In this document: positions 56,735 through 64,000 of the stretch, in pieces
Numbering within the stretch: the first letter of the stretch is position 1
Layout of the letters: the number at the start of each line of letters is the position of its first letter
NCBI RefSeq assembly: GCF_013385175.1
Contig: NZ_JABZEO010000003.1
Span: 124,001-188,000 of the forward strand
DNA: 64,000 nt
Source: Allochromatium humboldtianum
GTDB taxonomy: Bacteria > Pseudomonadota > Gammaproteobacteria > Chromatiales > Chromatiaceae
Direction of reading: 5' to 3'
Made by a program: the position numbers and the translations under genes
The notes under the pieces: model-generated
The model's database searches: none
Told to the model about the DNA's origin: nothing
Seen by the model: the letters and a program-made list of their open reading frames with translations, nothing else

Positions 56735-57820
56735 TCAGGCCGCCCGGTGCTCGAAGACGCGGATGCGCGAGGGCACCAGCCGCACGCGCTGTCCGGCGAC
56801 CAGTCCGAGCGCCTGCACCTGATCGCGCGGCAGCACGACCTCGTAGTGCATCGGTCTGCCGCTGTCCGCGGTCGACGCCGGACTGTCGAGCTCGACTCTG
56901 GCATTCGCACCGAAGTTCAGCAGACGCGACACCGTAGCGGCGATGCCCTCGGCGCTGTCCGGATCGGTGACGATCTCCAGTTCGTGCGGACGCGCGAAGG
57001 CAATGGCCTCGACGCCCGGCGCCAGCGGGGCCGAATCGTGCGCCAGGGTCGTCTCGCCGACGCGCAGACCGTCCCGCTCGACCCGACCGTGGAAGGTATT
57101 GACGGCTCCGAGGAAACCATAGACGAAGGGCGTGGCCGGCTGTTCGTAGACCTCGATCGGGGTGCCCTGCTGCTCGACCCGGCCGCGATTCATCAGCACC
57201 ACCAGATCCGCCACCTCCAGCGCCTCTTCCTGGTCGTGGGTGACGAAGACCGAGGTGATGTGCAGCTCATCGTGCAGCCGGCGCAGCCAGCGGCGCAGTT
57301 CCTTGCGTACCTGGGCGTCGAGCGCGCCGAAAGGCTCGTCGAGCAGCAGAACCTTAGGTTCGACCGCCAGGGCGCGGGCAAGCGCGATACGCTGACGCTG
57401 GCCGCCGGACAGCTGACTCGGGAAGCGATCGGCGAGCGGCGCGAGCTGGACGAGTTCGAGCAGGCGCATCACCCGCGCGCGGATCTCCGGCTCGCGGGGC
57501 CGCTCGCGTCTGGGCTTGACCCGCAGCCCGAAGGCGACGTTCTCGAACACCGTCATGTGCCGAAACAGCGCATAGTGCTGGAAGACGAAACCCACCCGGC
57601 GCTGACGCACATGGGTGTCGGAGGCGTCCTCACCGGCGAGGACGACCCGACCGCTGTCGGCGCGCTCCAGCCCGGCGATGACCCGCAGCAGCGTGGTCTT
57701 GCCGCAGCCCGAGGGACCGAGCAGCGCGGTCAGGGCGCCGCTCGGGAAGTCGAGCGAGACATCGTCGAGCGCGACGAAGGAACCGAAGGACTTGTGGATG
57801 TGTTCGACCTGGATGCTCAT
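56735..57820 (-). CDS. cysA: Sulfate/thiosulfate ABC transporter, ATP-binding protein
   Basis: ATPase of the sulfate importer. The 361 residues carry Walker [13 protein letters not shown] (about 35-46), Q-loop, signature [16 protein letters not shown] (about 131-146), Walker [13 protein letters not shown], and a C-terminal regulatory TOBE-like domain. I start at [13 protein letters not shown] (57820). It lies 34 bases after cysW and is followed at once by the CysB-like regulator. Confidence 0.95.
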   Translation of the reverse strand: MSIQVEHIHKSFGSFVALDDVSLDFPSGALTALLGPSGCGKTTLLRVIAGLERADSGRVVLAGEDASDTHVRQRRVGFVFQHYALFRHMTVFENVAFGLRVKPRRERPREPEIRARVMRLLELVQLAPLADRFPSQLSGGQRQRIALARALAVEPKVLLLDEPFGALDAQVRKELRRWLRRLHDELHITSVFVTHDQEEALEVADLVVLMNRGRVEQQGTPIEVYEQPATPFVYGFLGAVNTFHGRVERDGLRVGETTLAHDSAPLAPGVEAIAFARPHELEIVTDPDSAEGIAATVSRLLNFGANARVELDSPASTADSGRPMHYEVVLPRDQVQALGLVAGQRVRLVPSRIRVFEHRAA

Positions 57821-57854
57821 ACTGAAATCCTGAATGCTGATCACGGTGTTCGGG

Positions 57855-58739
57855 TCAGGCGTCCACCGGGGCGTGTTGACGGGCCTTCCATTCGACGAGC
57901 GACTTGAGTCCCAGCGTGACGAGCGCCAGCAACGCCAGCAGCGAGGCCACGGCGAAGGCGGCGGCGAAGTTGTATTCGTTGTAGAGGATCTCGACGTGCA
58001 GCGGCAGGGTGTTGGTCTGGCCGCGGATGTGACCCGAGACCACGCTCACCGCGCCGAACTCGCCCATCGCCCGCGCATTACAGAGAATGACGCCATAGAG
58101 CAGACCCCACTTGATGTTGGGCAGGGTCACGCGCCAGAAGACCTGGAACCCGTTCGCCCCCAGCACCACGGCGGCCTCCTCCTCCTCGCGGCCCTGCGCC
58201 TCCATCAGCGGGATCAGCTCGCGGGCGACGAAGGGAAAGGTGACGAACACCGTCGCCAGCACCAGTCCGGGCACGGCAAAGACGATCTTGATGTCGTGCG
58301 CGAACAGCCAGGCCCCGAACCAGCCATGCGCGCCGAACAGCAGCACGAAGATCAGACCCGCGATCACCGGCGAGACCGAGAACGGCAGATCGATGAGCGT
58401 GGTCAGAAAGCGTTTGCCGCGAAACTCGAACTTGGCGATCGACCAGGCCGCCGCGACGCCGAACACCAGATTGAGCGGCACCGAGATGGCGGCGATCAGC
58501 AGCGTCAGGCGCACCGCCGCCAGCGCGTCCGGGTCGGAGAGCGCGGTGACATAGGTCAGCCAGCCCTTGCGCAGCGCTTCGGCGAAGACCGCGATCAGCG
58601 GCATCAGCAGAAAGAGCGCGAAGAAGCTCAGGGCCGTACCGAGGATCAGGCGCCTGACCCAGGGCGACTCACGGGTCGCGGCATTGGCTTCATAGCGGCG
58701 GGCATCGATACGCCCATGCAGGACTCCGGCGACGGCCAT
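57855..58739 (-). CDS. cysW: Sulfate/thiosulfate ABC transporter permease
   Basis: Second inner-membrane permease of the sulfate importer. The 294 residues show six hydrophobic helices, and the EAA-type coupling loop reads [23 protein letters not shown] at about 193-215. The start codon shares one base with the cysT stop. Order cysT-cysW-cysA is standard. Confidence 0.94.
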   Translation of the reverse strand: MAVAGVLHGRIDARRYEANAATRESPWVRRLILGTALSFFALFLLMPLIAVFAEALRKGWLTYVTALSDPDALAAVRLTLLIAAISVPLNLVFGVAAAWSIAKFEFRGKRFLTTLIDLPFSVSPVIAGLIFVLLFGAHGWFGAWLFAHDIKIVFAVPGLVLATVFVTFPFVARELIPLMEAQGREEEEAAVVLGANGFQVFWRVTLPNIKWGLLYGVILCNARAMGEFGAVSVVSGHIRGQTNTLPLHVEILYNEYNFAAAFAVASLLALLALVTLGLKSLVEWKARQHAPVDA

Positions 58740-59617
58740 CAGCGATTCCTCCCAGTGCGCTTGGCGCTCCACGCCTGTAACAGATTGATGGCGAGCAGCA
58801 TGATGAACGAAAAGACCAGCATCACCACCGCCACGGCGGTCGCGCCGACATAGTCGTACTGTTCGAGCTTGGTGATGATGATCAGCGGCGTGATCTCCGA
58901 GACCATCGGGATGTTGCCGGCGATGAAGATGACCGAGCCGTACTCGCCCACAGCGCGGGCGAAGGCCAACGCAAAGCCGGTCAGGAGCGCCGGCAGCAGC
59001 ACCGGCAGCAGGACGCGGGTGAAGGTCTGACGGCGGTTGGCGCCGAGACTGGCGGCGGCCTCCTCCAGTTCGGTCTCCAGGTCTTCGAGGATCGGCTGCA
59101 CGGTGCGCACCACGAAGGGCACGCCGATGAAGACCAGCGCCACCAGCACCCCGAGCGGGGTGAAGGCGACCTTGATCCCGAGCGGCTCCAACAGTGAGCC
59201 GATCCAACCGTTGCCGGCATAGAGCGCGGTGAGCGCGATGCCGGCAACGGCCGTCGGCAGGGCGAAGGGCAGATCGACCAGGGCGTCGATCAGCTTCTTG
59301 CCCGGAAACTCATACCGCACCAGTGCCCAGGCCAGCATCAGCCCGAAGACGGCGTTGATCGCCGCCGCCAGCAGCGCGGCGCCGAAGGAGAGTCGGTAGG
59401 TCGCCACCACGCGCGGGTTCGAGACGATGGCCCAGAACTCGGGCCACGACAGGCTCGCGCTCTTGATGAAGACCGCCGACAGCGGGATCAGCACCATCAG
59501 CGACAGATAGACCAGGGTGTAGCCGAGCGCCAGCGGGAAGCCCGGCAGCACCCGGGTCTGGCGGCTGGGGTTGAAGCGTGGTGCAGCGCCTAACGGCACC
59601 GGCATCCGGTGTGTCAT
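58739..59617 (-). CDS. cysT: Sulfate/thiosulfate ABC transporter permease
   Basis: First inner-membrane permease of the sulfate importer (also called CysU). The 292 residues begin [20 protein letters not shown], with six hydrophobic helices and the coupling loop [23 protein letters not shown]. The frame stays open to 59716, but the extension is not family-like and crosses the putative CysB sites. It is divergent from the sulfate-binding protein gene. Confidence 0.94.
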   Translation of the reverse strand: MTHRMPVPLGAAPRFNPSRQTRVLPGFPLALGYTLVYLSLMVLIPLSAVFIKSASLSWPEFWAIVSNPRVVATYRLSFGAALLAAAINAVFGLMLAWALVRYEFPGKKLIDALVDLPFALPTAVAGIALTALYAGNGWIGSLLEPLGIKVAFTPLGVLVALVFIGVPFVVRTVQPILEDLETELEEAAASLGANRRQTFTRVLLPVLLPALLTGFALAFARAVGEYGSVIFIAGNIPMVSEITPLIIITKLEQYDYVGATAVAVVMLVFSFIMLLAINLLQAWSAKRTGRNR

Positions 59618-59669
59618 GGTGATGGCCTCGGTGGCGGACGATGAACCCCAAAGCGTAGTGCAAGTATGC

Positions 59670-59704
59670 AATAACCAAAACGAACGAAAGGTTATTTGGT
59701 TATT
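59670..59704. promoter_or_regulatory. Candidate CysB-type operator between cysT and sbp
   Basis: AATAACCAA (59670-59678) and TTGGTTATT (59696-59704) are perfect inverted 9-mers, with an extra GGTTATT at 59690-59696. The same 9-mer occurs before the second CysB-like gene. CysB-family proteins bind such AT-rich repeated half-sites; the assignment is inference. Confidence 0.55.
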
Positions 59705-59768
59705 CGCTCTGGCCATATCGCGCCCAAGCTATCTGCCGCGCGGATAAGTTTTGCAATTTTCCTTGGTT

Positions 59769-59784
59769 GGTATCGGGCGATACC
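59769..59784. promoter_or_regulatory. 16-base palindrome before sbp
   Basis: GGTATCG-GG-CGATACC is a perfect inverted repeat about 48 bases before the sbp ATG. It may be an operator for an unidentified repressor or a hairpin in the leader. Confidence 0.4.
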
Positions 59785-59831
59785 GGCGTTCAAATAGCGG
59801 CCACAGTCATGACCACCCGGAGGAATGCACG

Positions 59832-60845
59832 ATGAAGTCCCATATCACCCTGAAATCACGGCTTGCAGGCGTCGCACTGGGCTTCGCCAGTCTCGCCCCG
59901 ACCCAGGCCGACACCACCCTGCTCAACGTCTCCTATGATCCGACCCGCGAGCTGTATCAGGAGCTCAACCCGATCTTCATCCGGCATTGGCAGGAAAAGA
60001 CCGGCGAAAAGCTCAAGATCCAGCAGTCGCATGGCGGTTCCGGCAAGCAGGCGCGTGCGGTGATCGACGGTCTGGCCGCCGATGTCGTGACCCTGGCGCT
60101 GGCCTATGACATCGACGCCATCGCCGGGGCCGACCTCCTGGCCAAGGACTGGCCATCGCGCCTGCCCCACAACAGCGCGCCCTACACCTCGACCATCGTG
60201 TTCCTGGTGCGCAAGGGCAATCCGAAAGGCATCAATGACTGGGGCGATCTGGTCCGGGACGGCGTTGCCGTCATCACGCCCAACCCCAAGACCTCGGGCG
60301 GGGCGCGCTGGAACTATCTGGCCGCCTGGGCCTGGGCGGCGAAGCAATACGGCGGCGACGAATCCAAGGTGAAGGACTACATCACCCGGCTCTACAAGAA
60401 CGTCCCTGTGCTGGATTCCGGCGCGCGCGGCTCGACCACGACCTTCGTGCAGCGCGGCATCGGGGATGTATTGCTGTCCTGGGAGAACGAAGCCTTCCTG
60501 GCGCTCAAGGAATTCGGCGCCGACCAGTTCGAGATCGTGGCGCCCTCGCTGTCGATCCTGGCCGAGCCGCCGGTCACGGTCGTCGATCGCACGGTCGACA
60601 AGAAGGGGACGCGCGCGGTCGCAACCGCCTATCTGGAATTCCTCTACTCGCAGGACGGGCAGGAACTGGCGGCCAAGCATTTCTATCGCCCGACCGATCC
60701 CGAGGTGGCGGCCCGGCACCAGGGCCGGTTCGCGGCGGTCGAGCTGGTGCGGATCGATGATCTCGGCGGCTGGCAGGCCGCGCAGAAGAAGCACTTCGCC
60801 GATGGCGGGGTGTTCGATCGGATCTACAGCCCTTCGTCACGCTGA
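59832..60845 (+). CDS. sbp: Periplasmic sulfate-binding protein (Sbp/CysP family)
   Basis: Captures sulfate in the periplasm for CysTWA. The 337 residues have a signal peptide (hydrophobic core about 9-22, cleavage after TQA). The mature sequence contains [18 protein letters not shown], the sulfate-loop [16 protein letters not shown] and the conserved [21 protein letters not shown] precedes the ATG at 59832 by about 8 bases. It is divergent from cysT with the putative CysB sites between. Sulfate and thiosulfate specificity cannot be separated by eye. Confidence 0.94.
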   Translation: MKSHITLKSRLAGVALGFASLAPTQADTTLLNVSYDPTRELYQELNPIFIRHWQEKTGEKLKIQQSHGGSGKQARAVIDGLAADVVTLALAYDIDAIAGADLLAKDWPSRLPHNSAPYTSTIVFLVRKGNPKGINDWGDLVRDGVAVITPNPKTSGGARWNYLAAWAWAAKQYGGDESKVKDYITRLYKNVPVLDSGARGSTTTFVQRGIGDVLLSWENEAFLALKEFGADQFEIVAPSLSILAEPPVTVVDRTVDKKGTRAVATAYLEFLYSQDGQELAAKHFYRPTDPEVAARHQGRFAAVELVRIDDLGGWQAAQKKHFADGGVFDRIYSPSSR

Positions 60846-60861
60846 CCCCAGGACGCCCGGA

Positions 60862-60884
60862 CGATCCCCGGCCGGGCCGGGGAT
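60862..60884. terminator. GC-rich hairpin between sbp and the second CysB-like gene
   Basis: GATCCCCGG / CCGGGGATC is a perfect 9-bp stem with a 5-base loop in the convergent gap. There is no T run, so it may be a transcript-end stabiliser rather than a classic terminator. Confidence 0.5.
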
Positions 60885-60914
60885 CGACAGGATCGAGGCG
60901 CCGGAGCACTCGGC

Positions 60915-61856
60915 TCAGATTTCATAGTCGCTGCCCCCTTCGCTCAGGGCGCGCTCGATCACCCGGCGCGTCAGGTGCGGTGCGAAACCCTCGATGAAGG
61001 CATAGACATAGCCCCGCAGCCAGGATTTGCGGCGGATGCCCAGGTGGGTGACGCTGGCGTCGAACAGATGGCTCGCATCGACCACGCCCAGCCCGACATC
61101 GGTCTCGGGGTCATGGGCCATGCGGGCGATCAGTCCGATCCCCAACCCCATGCGCACATAAGTCTTGATGACATCGGCATCGAGCGCCGTCAGCACGATG
61201 CGCGGCTCCAGTCCGTGGGTCTGGAAGGCGCGATTCATCAGCCCGCGTCCGGTGAAGGCGCCGTCATAGGTCACGATCGGCCAGCGGGCGATGGCCTCCA
61301 GCGACAGGGGGTGGCTCTCCAGGATCGGATGACCCAGCGGAGCGATGACACAGCGGTTCCAGGCGTAGCAGGGCAGGCTCAGGAGTTCGGGCGCCTCGGC
61401 CACGGCCTCGGTTGCGATGACCAGATCGGCCTCGCCGGCGATCACCAGATCGCACACCTGGGTCGGATTGCCCTGACGCAACGACAGCCGGACATCCGGG
61501 TAGCGCGCGATGAAGTCACGGATCGCCGGCGGCAGCACATAGCGCGCCTGGGTGTGGGTGGTGGCGATGGTCAGACAGCCCGCCGTCTCCTGGCCGAACT
61601 CAGCGCCGACCTGGCGCAGGTTGTCCAGCTCGCCGAGCAGACGCGCGGCGATGGCCAGGACATGGCGACCCGGTTCGGTGACGGCCACCAGACGCTTGCC
61701 CTGGCGGCGGAAGATCTCGATCCCGAGTTCGTCCTCCAGCTGGCGGATCTGCTTGGAGACGCCCGGCTGGGAGGTAAAGAGCGCCTCGGCCGCCGCCGAG
61801 ACATTGAGTCCCTGACGCGCGACCTCCTGGACATAGCGCAGTTGTTGCAGATTCAT
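60915..61856 (-). CDS. LysR-type regulator, CysB-like (copy 2, divergent from cysI)
   Basis: Second CysB/Cbl-group regulator, 313 residues. The helix-turn-helix LFTSQPGVSKQIRQLEDELG (about 28-47) and THTQARYVLPPAI closely match copy 1 (55801-56733), and LDADVIKTYVRMGLGIGLIA is shared. I start at MNLQQLRYVQEV (61856). It is divergent from cysI with a TTGGTTATT-type site just upstream, implying autoregulation or control of cysI. It is convergent with sbp. The CysB-versus-Cbl division of labour is not decidable from sequence alone. Confidence 0.92.
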   Translation of the reverse strand: MNLQQLRYVQEVARQGLNVSAAAEALFTSQPGVSKQIRQLEDELGIEIFRRQGKRLVAVTEPGRHVLAIAARLLGELDNLRQVGAEFGQETAGCLTIATTHTQARYVLPPAIRDFIARYPDVRLSLRQGNPTQVCDLVIAGEADLVIATEAVAEAPELLSLPCYAWNRCVIAPLGHPILESHPLSLEAIARWPIVTYDGAFTGRGLMNRAFQTHGLEPRIVLTALDADVIKTYVRMGLGIGLIARMAHDPETDVGLGVVDASHLFDASVTHLGIRRKSWLRGYVYAFIEGFAPHLTRRVIERALSEGGSDYEI

Positions 61857-61871
61857 CGCGCTCGAACCCCA

Positions 61872-61880
61872 AATAACCAA
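61872..61880. promoter_or_regulatory. Candidate CysB-type half-site before the second CysB-like gene and cysI
   Basis: AATAACCAA (reverse complement TTGGTTATT) repeats the 9-mer found in the cysT/sbp gap. It lies 16 bases upstream of the regulator ATG and about 50 bases upstream of a possible cysI -10 box (TAGCAT at 61932). Confidence 0.5.
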
Positions 61881-61978
61881 TAGTCATATCAATCTAACTC
61901 GAAATTCCTTCTGCGTCCTAACGGCGCTCGCTAGCATGGCCCGCATTCCTCATCCCCGAGACGAATCGCGAGTATCCC

Positions 61979-63667
61979 ATGCACCTGAACGACGCCGATG
62001 AGCCGCTCCGCCTCCTGGAGCACATCACCCGCTTCCGCGATCAGACCCAGGCCTATCTGAACGGCGATCTGAGCGAGGAGGCGTTCCGCCCACTGCGCCT
62101 GCTGCACGGACTCTACCGACTGCGCGAGACCACCATGCTGCGCGTGGCCGCACCCCAGGGCCAGCTCTCCAGCGAGCAGTTGCGCCGGCTGGCGCGCATC
62201 GCCCGCGACTACGGTCTGGGCGAGGTGCATCTCACCACACGCCAGACCATCCAGTTCACCGGCCCGGCGATCGGCGCCGTGCCGCAGATCCTCGCCGAGC
62301 TGGCCGAGGTCGGACTGTCGAGCTTTCTGACCTCGGGCAACGGCATTCGCGGCATCGTCGTCGATCCGCTCGCCGGGCTGGCCGCCGACGAGCTGGAAGA
62401 CCCGCGCCCCTGGCACGCGATCCTCGACCAATGGCGTCTGACTCATCCGCTCATGGGCCAACTGCCGCGCAAGTTCAAGATCGGCATCCACGGGGCGCGC
62501 ACCGATCGCGTCACCCTGGCGGCGCAGGATCTGGGGCTGGAACTGGTGCGCGACGCGCACGGCGAGCTGGGTTTCCGGGTGCTGGTCGGCGGCGGGCTGG
62601 GACGCGGACCGCGACTGGCCCAGGAGCTGACGCCCTTCGTCCACTGGCCGCATCTGCTGACCTGGATCGAGGCGATCCTGCGTGTCTATGCGCGCGACGG
62701 GCGGCAGACCGATCCCTACAAATCAAGGCTCAAGAATCTGGTCCAGCGGCTGGGTCTGGTCGAGTTCCGCGCGCGGGTCGAGTCCGAATGGGCCTCCCTG
62801 CGCGATGGACCGGCCACTCTGACACCGGCCCAGGCCGAGCGCGCCGCACGCCCGTTCGCCGAAGCCCCGGCAGACGATACCGTATTCGCCGCGACGCCGG
62901 TTTCAGCCCCCGCGCCCAATGAATCAACCGAGTATCCGGTTTGGCGGAGTCAGAATGTGCAGCCCCACAAGCGCGCCGGTCAGTCCATCGTCACCCTCTC
63001 GACCAAGCGTACCGGCACGGCGCCCGGCAACCTGAGTCCGGAACAGTTGGAGCGGATCGCCGACTGGGCCGCGACCGAAAGCCGCGACGAGGTGCGTCTG
63101 ACGCCCGCCCAGAACCTGCTGCTGACCCAGGTGCGCGCGGACCGTCTGTTCGCCCTCTGGGAGGACGTGCGCGCCTTCGGCCTGGACGGTCCCAATCGCG
63201 GTCTGCTCACCGACCTGGTCGCCTGCCCCGGCGCGCGCGAGTGCGATCTGGCGCACGGCGATTCGCTGGGACTGGCCGCCGCCATCCAGGCCCGCTTCGC
63301 CGACGCCGATGACGTGCGCGATATCGGCCCGCTCGATCTGCGGATCTCGGGCTGCGTGAACGCCTGCGCCCATCACAACCTCGCCCACATCGGTATCCGG
63401 GGTCTGCGCAAGCAGGGCGAATCCCGCTACCAGATCCTCATCGGCGGGCGCTCGGGCCGCGAAGCACGGCTGGCCGAGCCGCTCGGCCCCTCGTTGGCCG
63501 CCGACGAGGCGCCCGAGGCGGTCGCCGGGCTGATCGCACTCTATCGCCGACACCGGCAGACGGGTGAGACCTTCGATGCCGCCGTGCAGCGACTGGGCGC
63601 CGAACCCTTCAGATCCATCGTGACCAGGGCGGCGGACGCCGCCCCTCAGGAGACACCCCATGACTGA
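61979..63667 (+). CDS. cysI: Siroheme sulfite (nitrite/sulfite) reductase hemoprotein
   Basis: Reduces sulfite to sulfide using siroheme and a coupled [4Fe-4S] cluster. The 562 residues contain two ferredoxin-like half domains (LTTRQTIQFTG and LTPAQNLLLTQV) and the four cluster ligands in the expected spacing: C416-x5-C422 in CPGARECDL and C459-x3-C463 in SGCVNACAHHN. It is shorter at the N-terminus than plant-type enzymes but complete for the bacterial type. Placement directly before cysH argues for sulfite rather than nitrite. The start overlaps nothing; its end overlaps cysH by 8 bases. Confidence 0.92.
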   Translation: MHLNDADEPLRLLEHITRFRDQTQAYLNGDLSEEAFRPLRLLHGLYRLRETTMLRVAAPQGQLSSEQLRRLARIARDYGLGEVHLTTRQTIQFTGPAIGAVPQILAELAEVGLSSFLTSGNGIRGIVVDPLAGLAADELEDPRPWHAILDQWRLTHPLMGQLPRKFKIGIHGARTDRVTLAAQDLGLELVRDAHGELGFRVLVGGGLGRGPRLAQELTPFVHWPHLLTWIEAILRVYARDGRQTDPYKSRLKNLVQRLGLVEFRARVESEWASLRDGPATLTPAQAERAARPFAEAPADDTVFAATPVSAPAPNESTEYPVWRSQNVQPHKRAGQSIVTLSTKRTGTAPGNLSPEQLERIADWAATESRDEVRLTPAQNLLLTQVRADRLFALWEDVRAFGLDGPNRGLLTDLVACPGARECDLAHGDSLGLAAAIQARFADADDVRDIGPLDLRISGCVNACAHHNLAHIGIRGLRKQGESRYQILIGGRSGREARLAEPLGPSLAADEAPEAVAGLIALYRRHRQTGETFDAAVQRLGAEPFRSIVTRAADAAPQETPHD

Positions 63668-64000
63668 ACGACGTCAGCCTTCCCTATCGACCGACACCCT
63701 GCCGACCCGTGAAGCCGCCGCGATCGAACTCCTGTCCCAGGTCTGCCGCGAGCTGGATTCCATCGTGTTCGCCACCAGCCTCGGCGCCGAAGACATGGTG
63801 CTGACCGAGATCATCCGGCGCGAACGCCTGCCGATCCGGATCTTCACCCTCGACACCGGGCGGCTGCCGGCCGAGACCCTGGAGCTCATCGAGGTGGTCG
63901 AACGCCACTACGGGACGCAGATCGAGCGCTACGCGCCACACGCGGACGCCATCGCCGATTATGTGAGCCGCTACGGTCTCGACGGTTTCTACGACTCGGT
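63660..64000 (+). CDS. cysH: Phosphoadenylyl/adenylyl-sulfate reductase (C-terminus cut by the window edge)
   Basis: Thioredoxin-dependent reduction of activated sulfate (PAPS or APS) to sulfite, supplying CysI. About 113 codons are present, beginning MTERRQPSLSTDTLPTREAA. The pyrophosphatase-like nucleotide loop FATSLGAEDMVLTEII and the FTLDTGRLPAETL segment are clear PAPS-reductase features. The diagnostic C-terminal Cys region and any cluster cysteines lie beyond the edge, so PAPS or APS preference is open. AGGAG precedes the ATG at 63660, which overlaps the end of cysI. Confidence 0.93.
   Translation, partial: MTERRQPSLSTDTLPTREAAAIELLSQVCRELDSIVFATSLGAEDMVLTEIIRRERLPIRIFTLDTGRLPAETLELIEVVERHYGTQIERYAPHADAIADYVSRYGLDGFYDS

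Overview
The window is GC-rich bacterial chromosome, almost fully coding. It looks like a gammaproteobacterium close to the purple sulfur bacteria (Chromatiaceae, for example Allochromatium). The inference rests on gene families and synteny only: a 14-gene nuo operon, dapA-bamC, smpB-ssrA, an S-methyl-5'-thioinosine phosphorylase, VPLPA-CTERM proteins and a sulfate-assimilation cluster with two CysB-like regulators. No photosynthesis or sulfur-oxidation gene is visible, so the genus is a guess.

Layout. 1-8.5 kb is housekeeping: nusA (cut by the left edge) and rimP behind a leader with two terminator-like hairpins, a Pro/Ala-rich membrane-anchored protein with a YAPG-repeat tail, thioinosine phosphorylase, a membrane protein, moeB, argH, prfC, a BolA-family gene and a small unknown gene. 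8.6-13.5 kb holds ftsH, nagZ-hpt, ubiA and tRNA-Leu(UAA). 13.7-18.6 kb is an accessory three-gene locus: a corrinoid protein, a UroD-family methyltransferase-like protein that seems to lack the usual zinc ligands, and a hybrid histidine kinase whose N-terminus resembles DUF1638. I propose it is a methyl-corrinoid-linked sensory system. 18.7-20.6 kb is an AT-rich islet with two VPLPA-CTERM secreted proteins and a doubtful small ORF. 20.7-25.3 kb carries katG, bamC and dapA.

25.3-40.1 kb is the complete nuoA-N operon (respiratory complex I) on the minus strand, behind a good sigma-70-type promoter. It lies downstream of tpiA-secG-tRNA-Leu(GAG), from which it is separated by a strong terminator. 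On the other strand smpB and ssrA (tmRNA, tag ANDDNYALAA) form the trans-translation module. Directly after the tmRNA terminator, 42.85-49.54 kb is a complete type I Wadjet anti-plasmid system, jetABCD, with all four genes overlapping. It is followed by a P-type cation ATPase, a PAS-GGDEF-EAL protein and tcdA.

55.8-64 kb is assimilatory sulfate metabolism: cysT-cysW-cysA with a CysB-like regulator as the last gene, a divergent sulfate-binding protein, a second CysB-like regulator, and the divergent cysI-cysH (cysH cut by the right edge). The 9-mer TTGGTTATT occurs three times in the two divergent control regions and is a candidate CysB-type site. The genes would import sulfate and reduce activated sulfate and then sulfite to sulfide. 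Assignments are by eye from sequence motifs; no database search was run.
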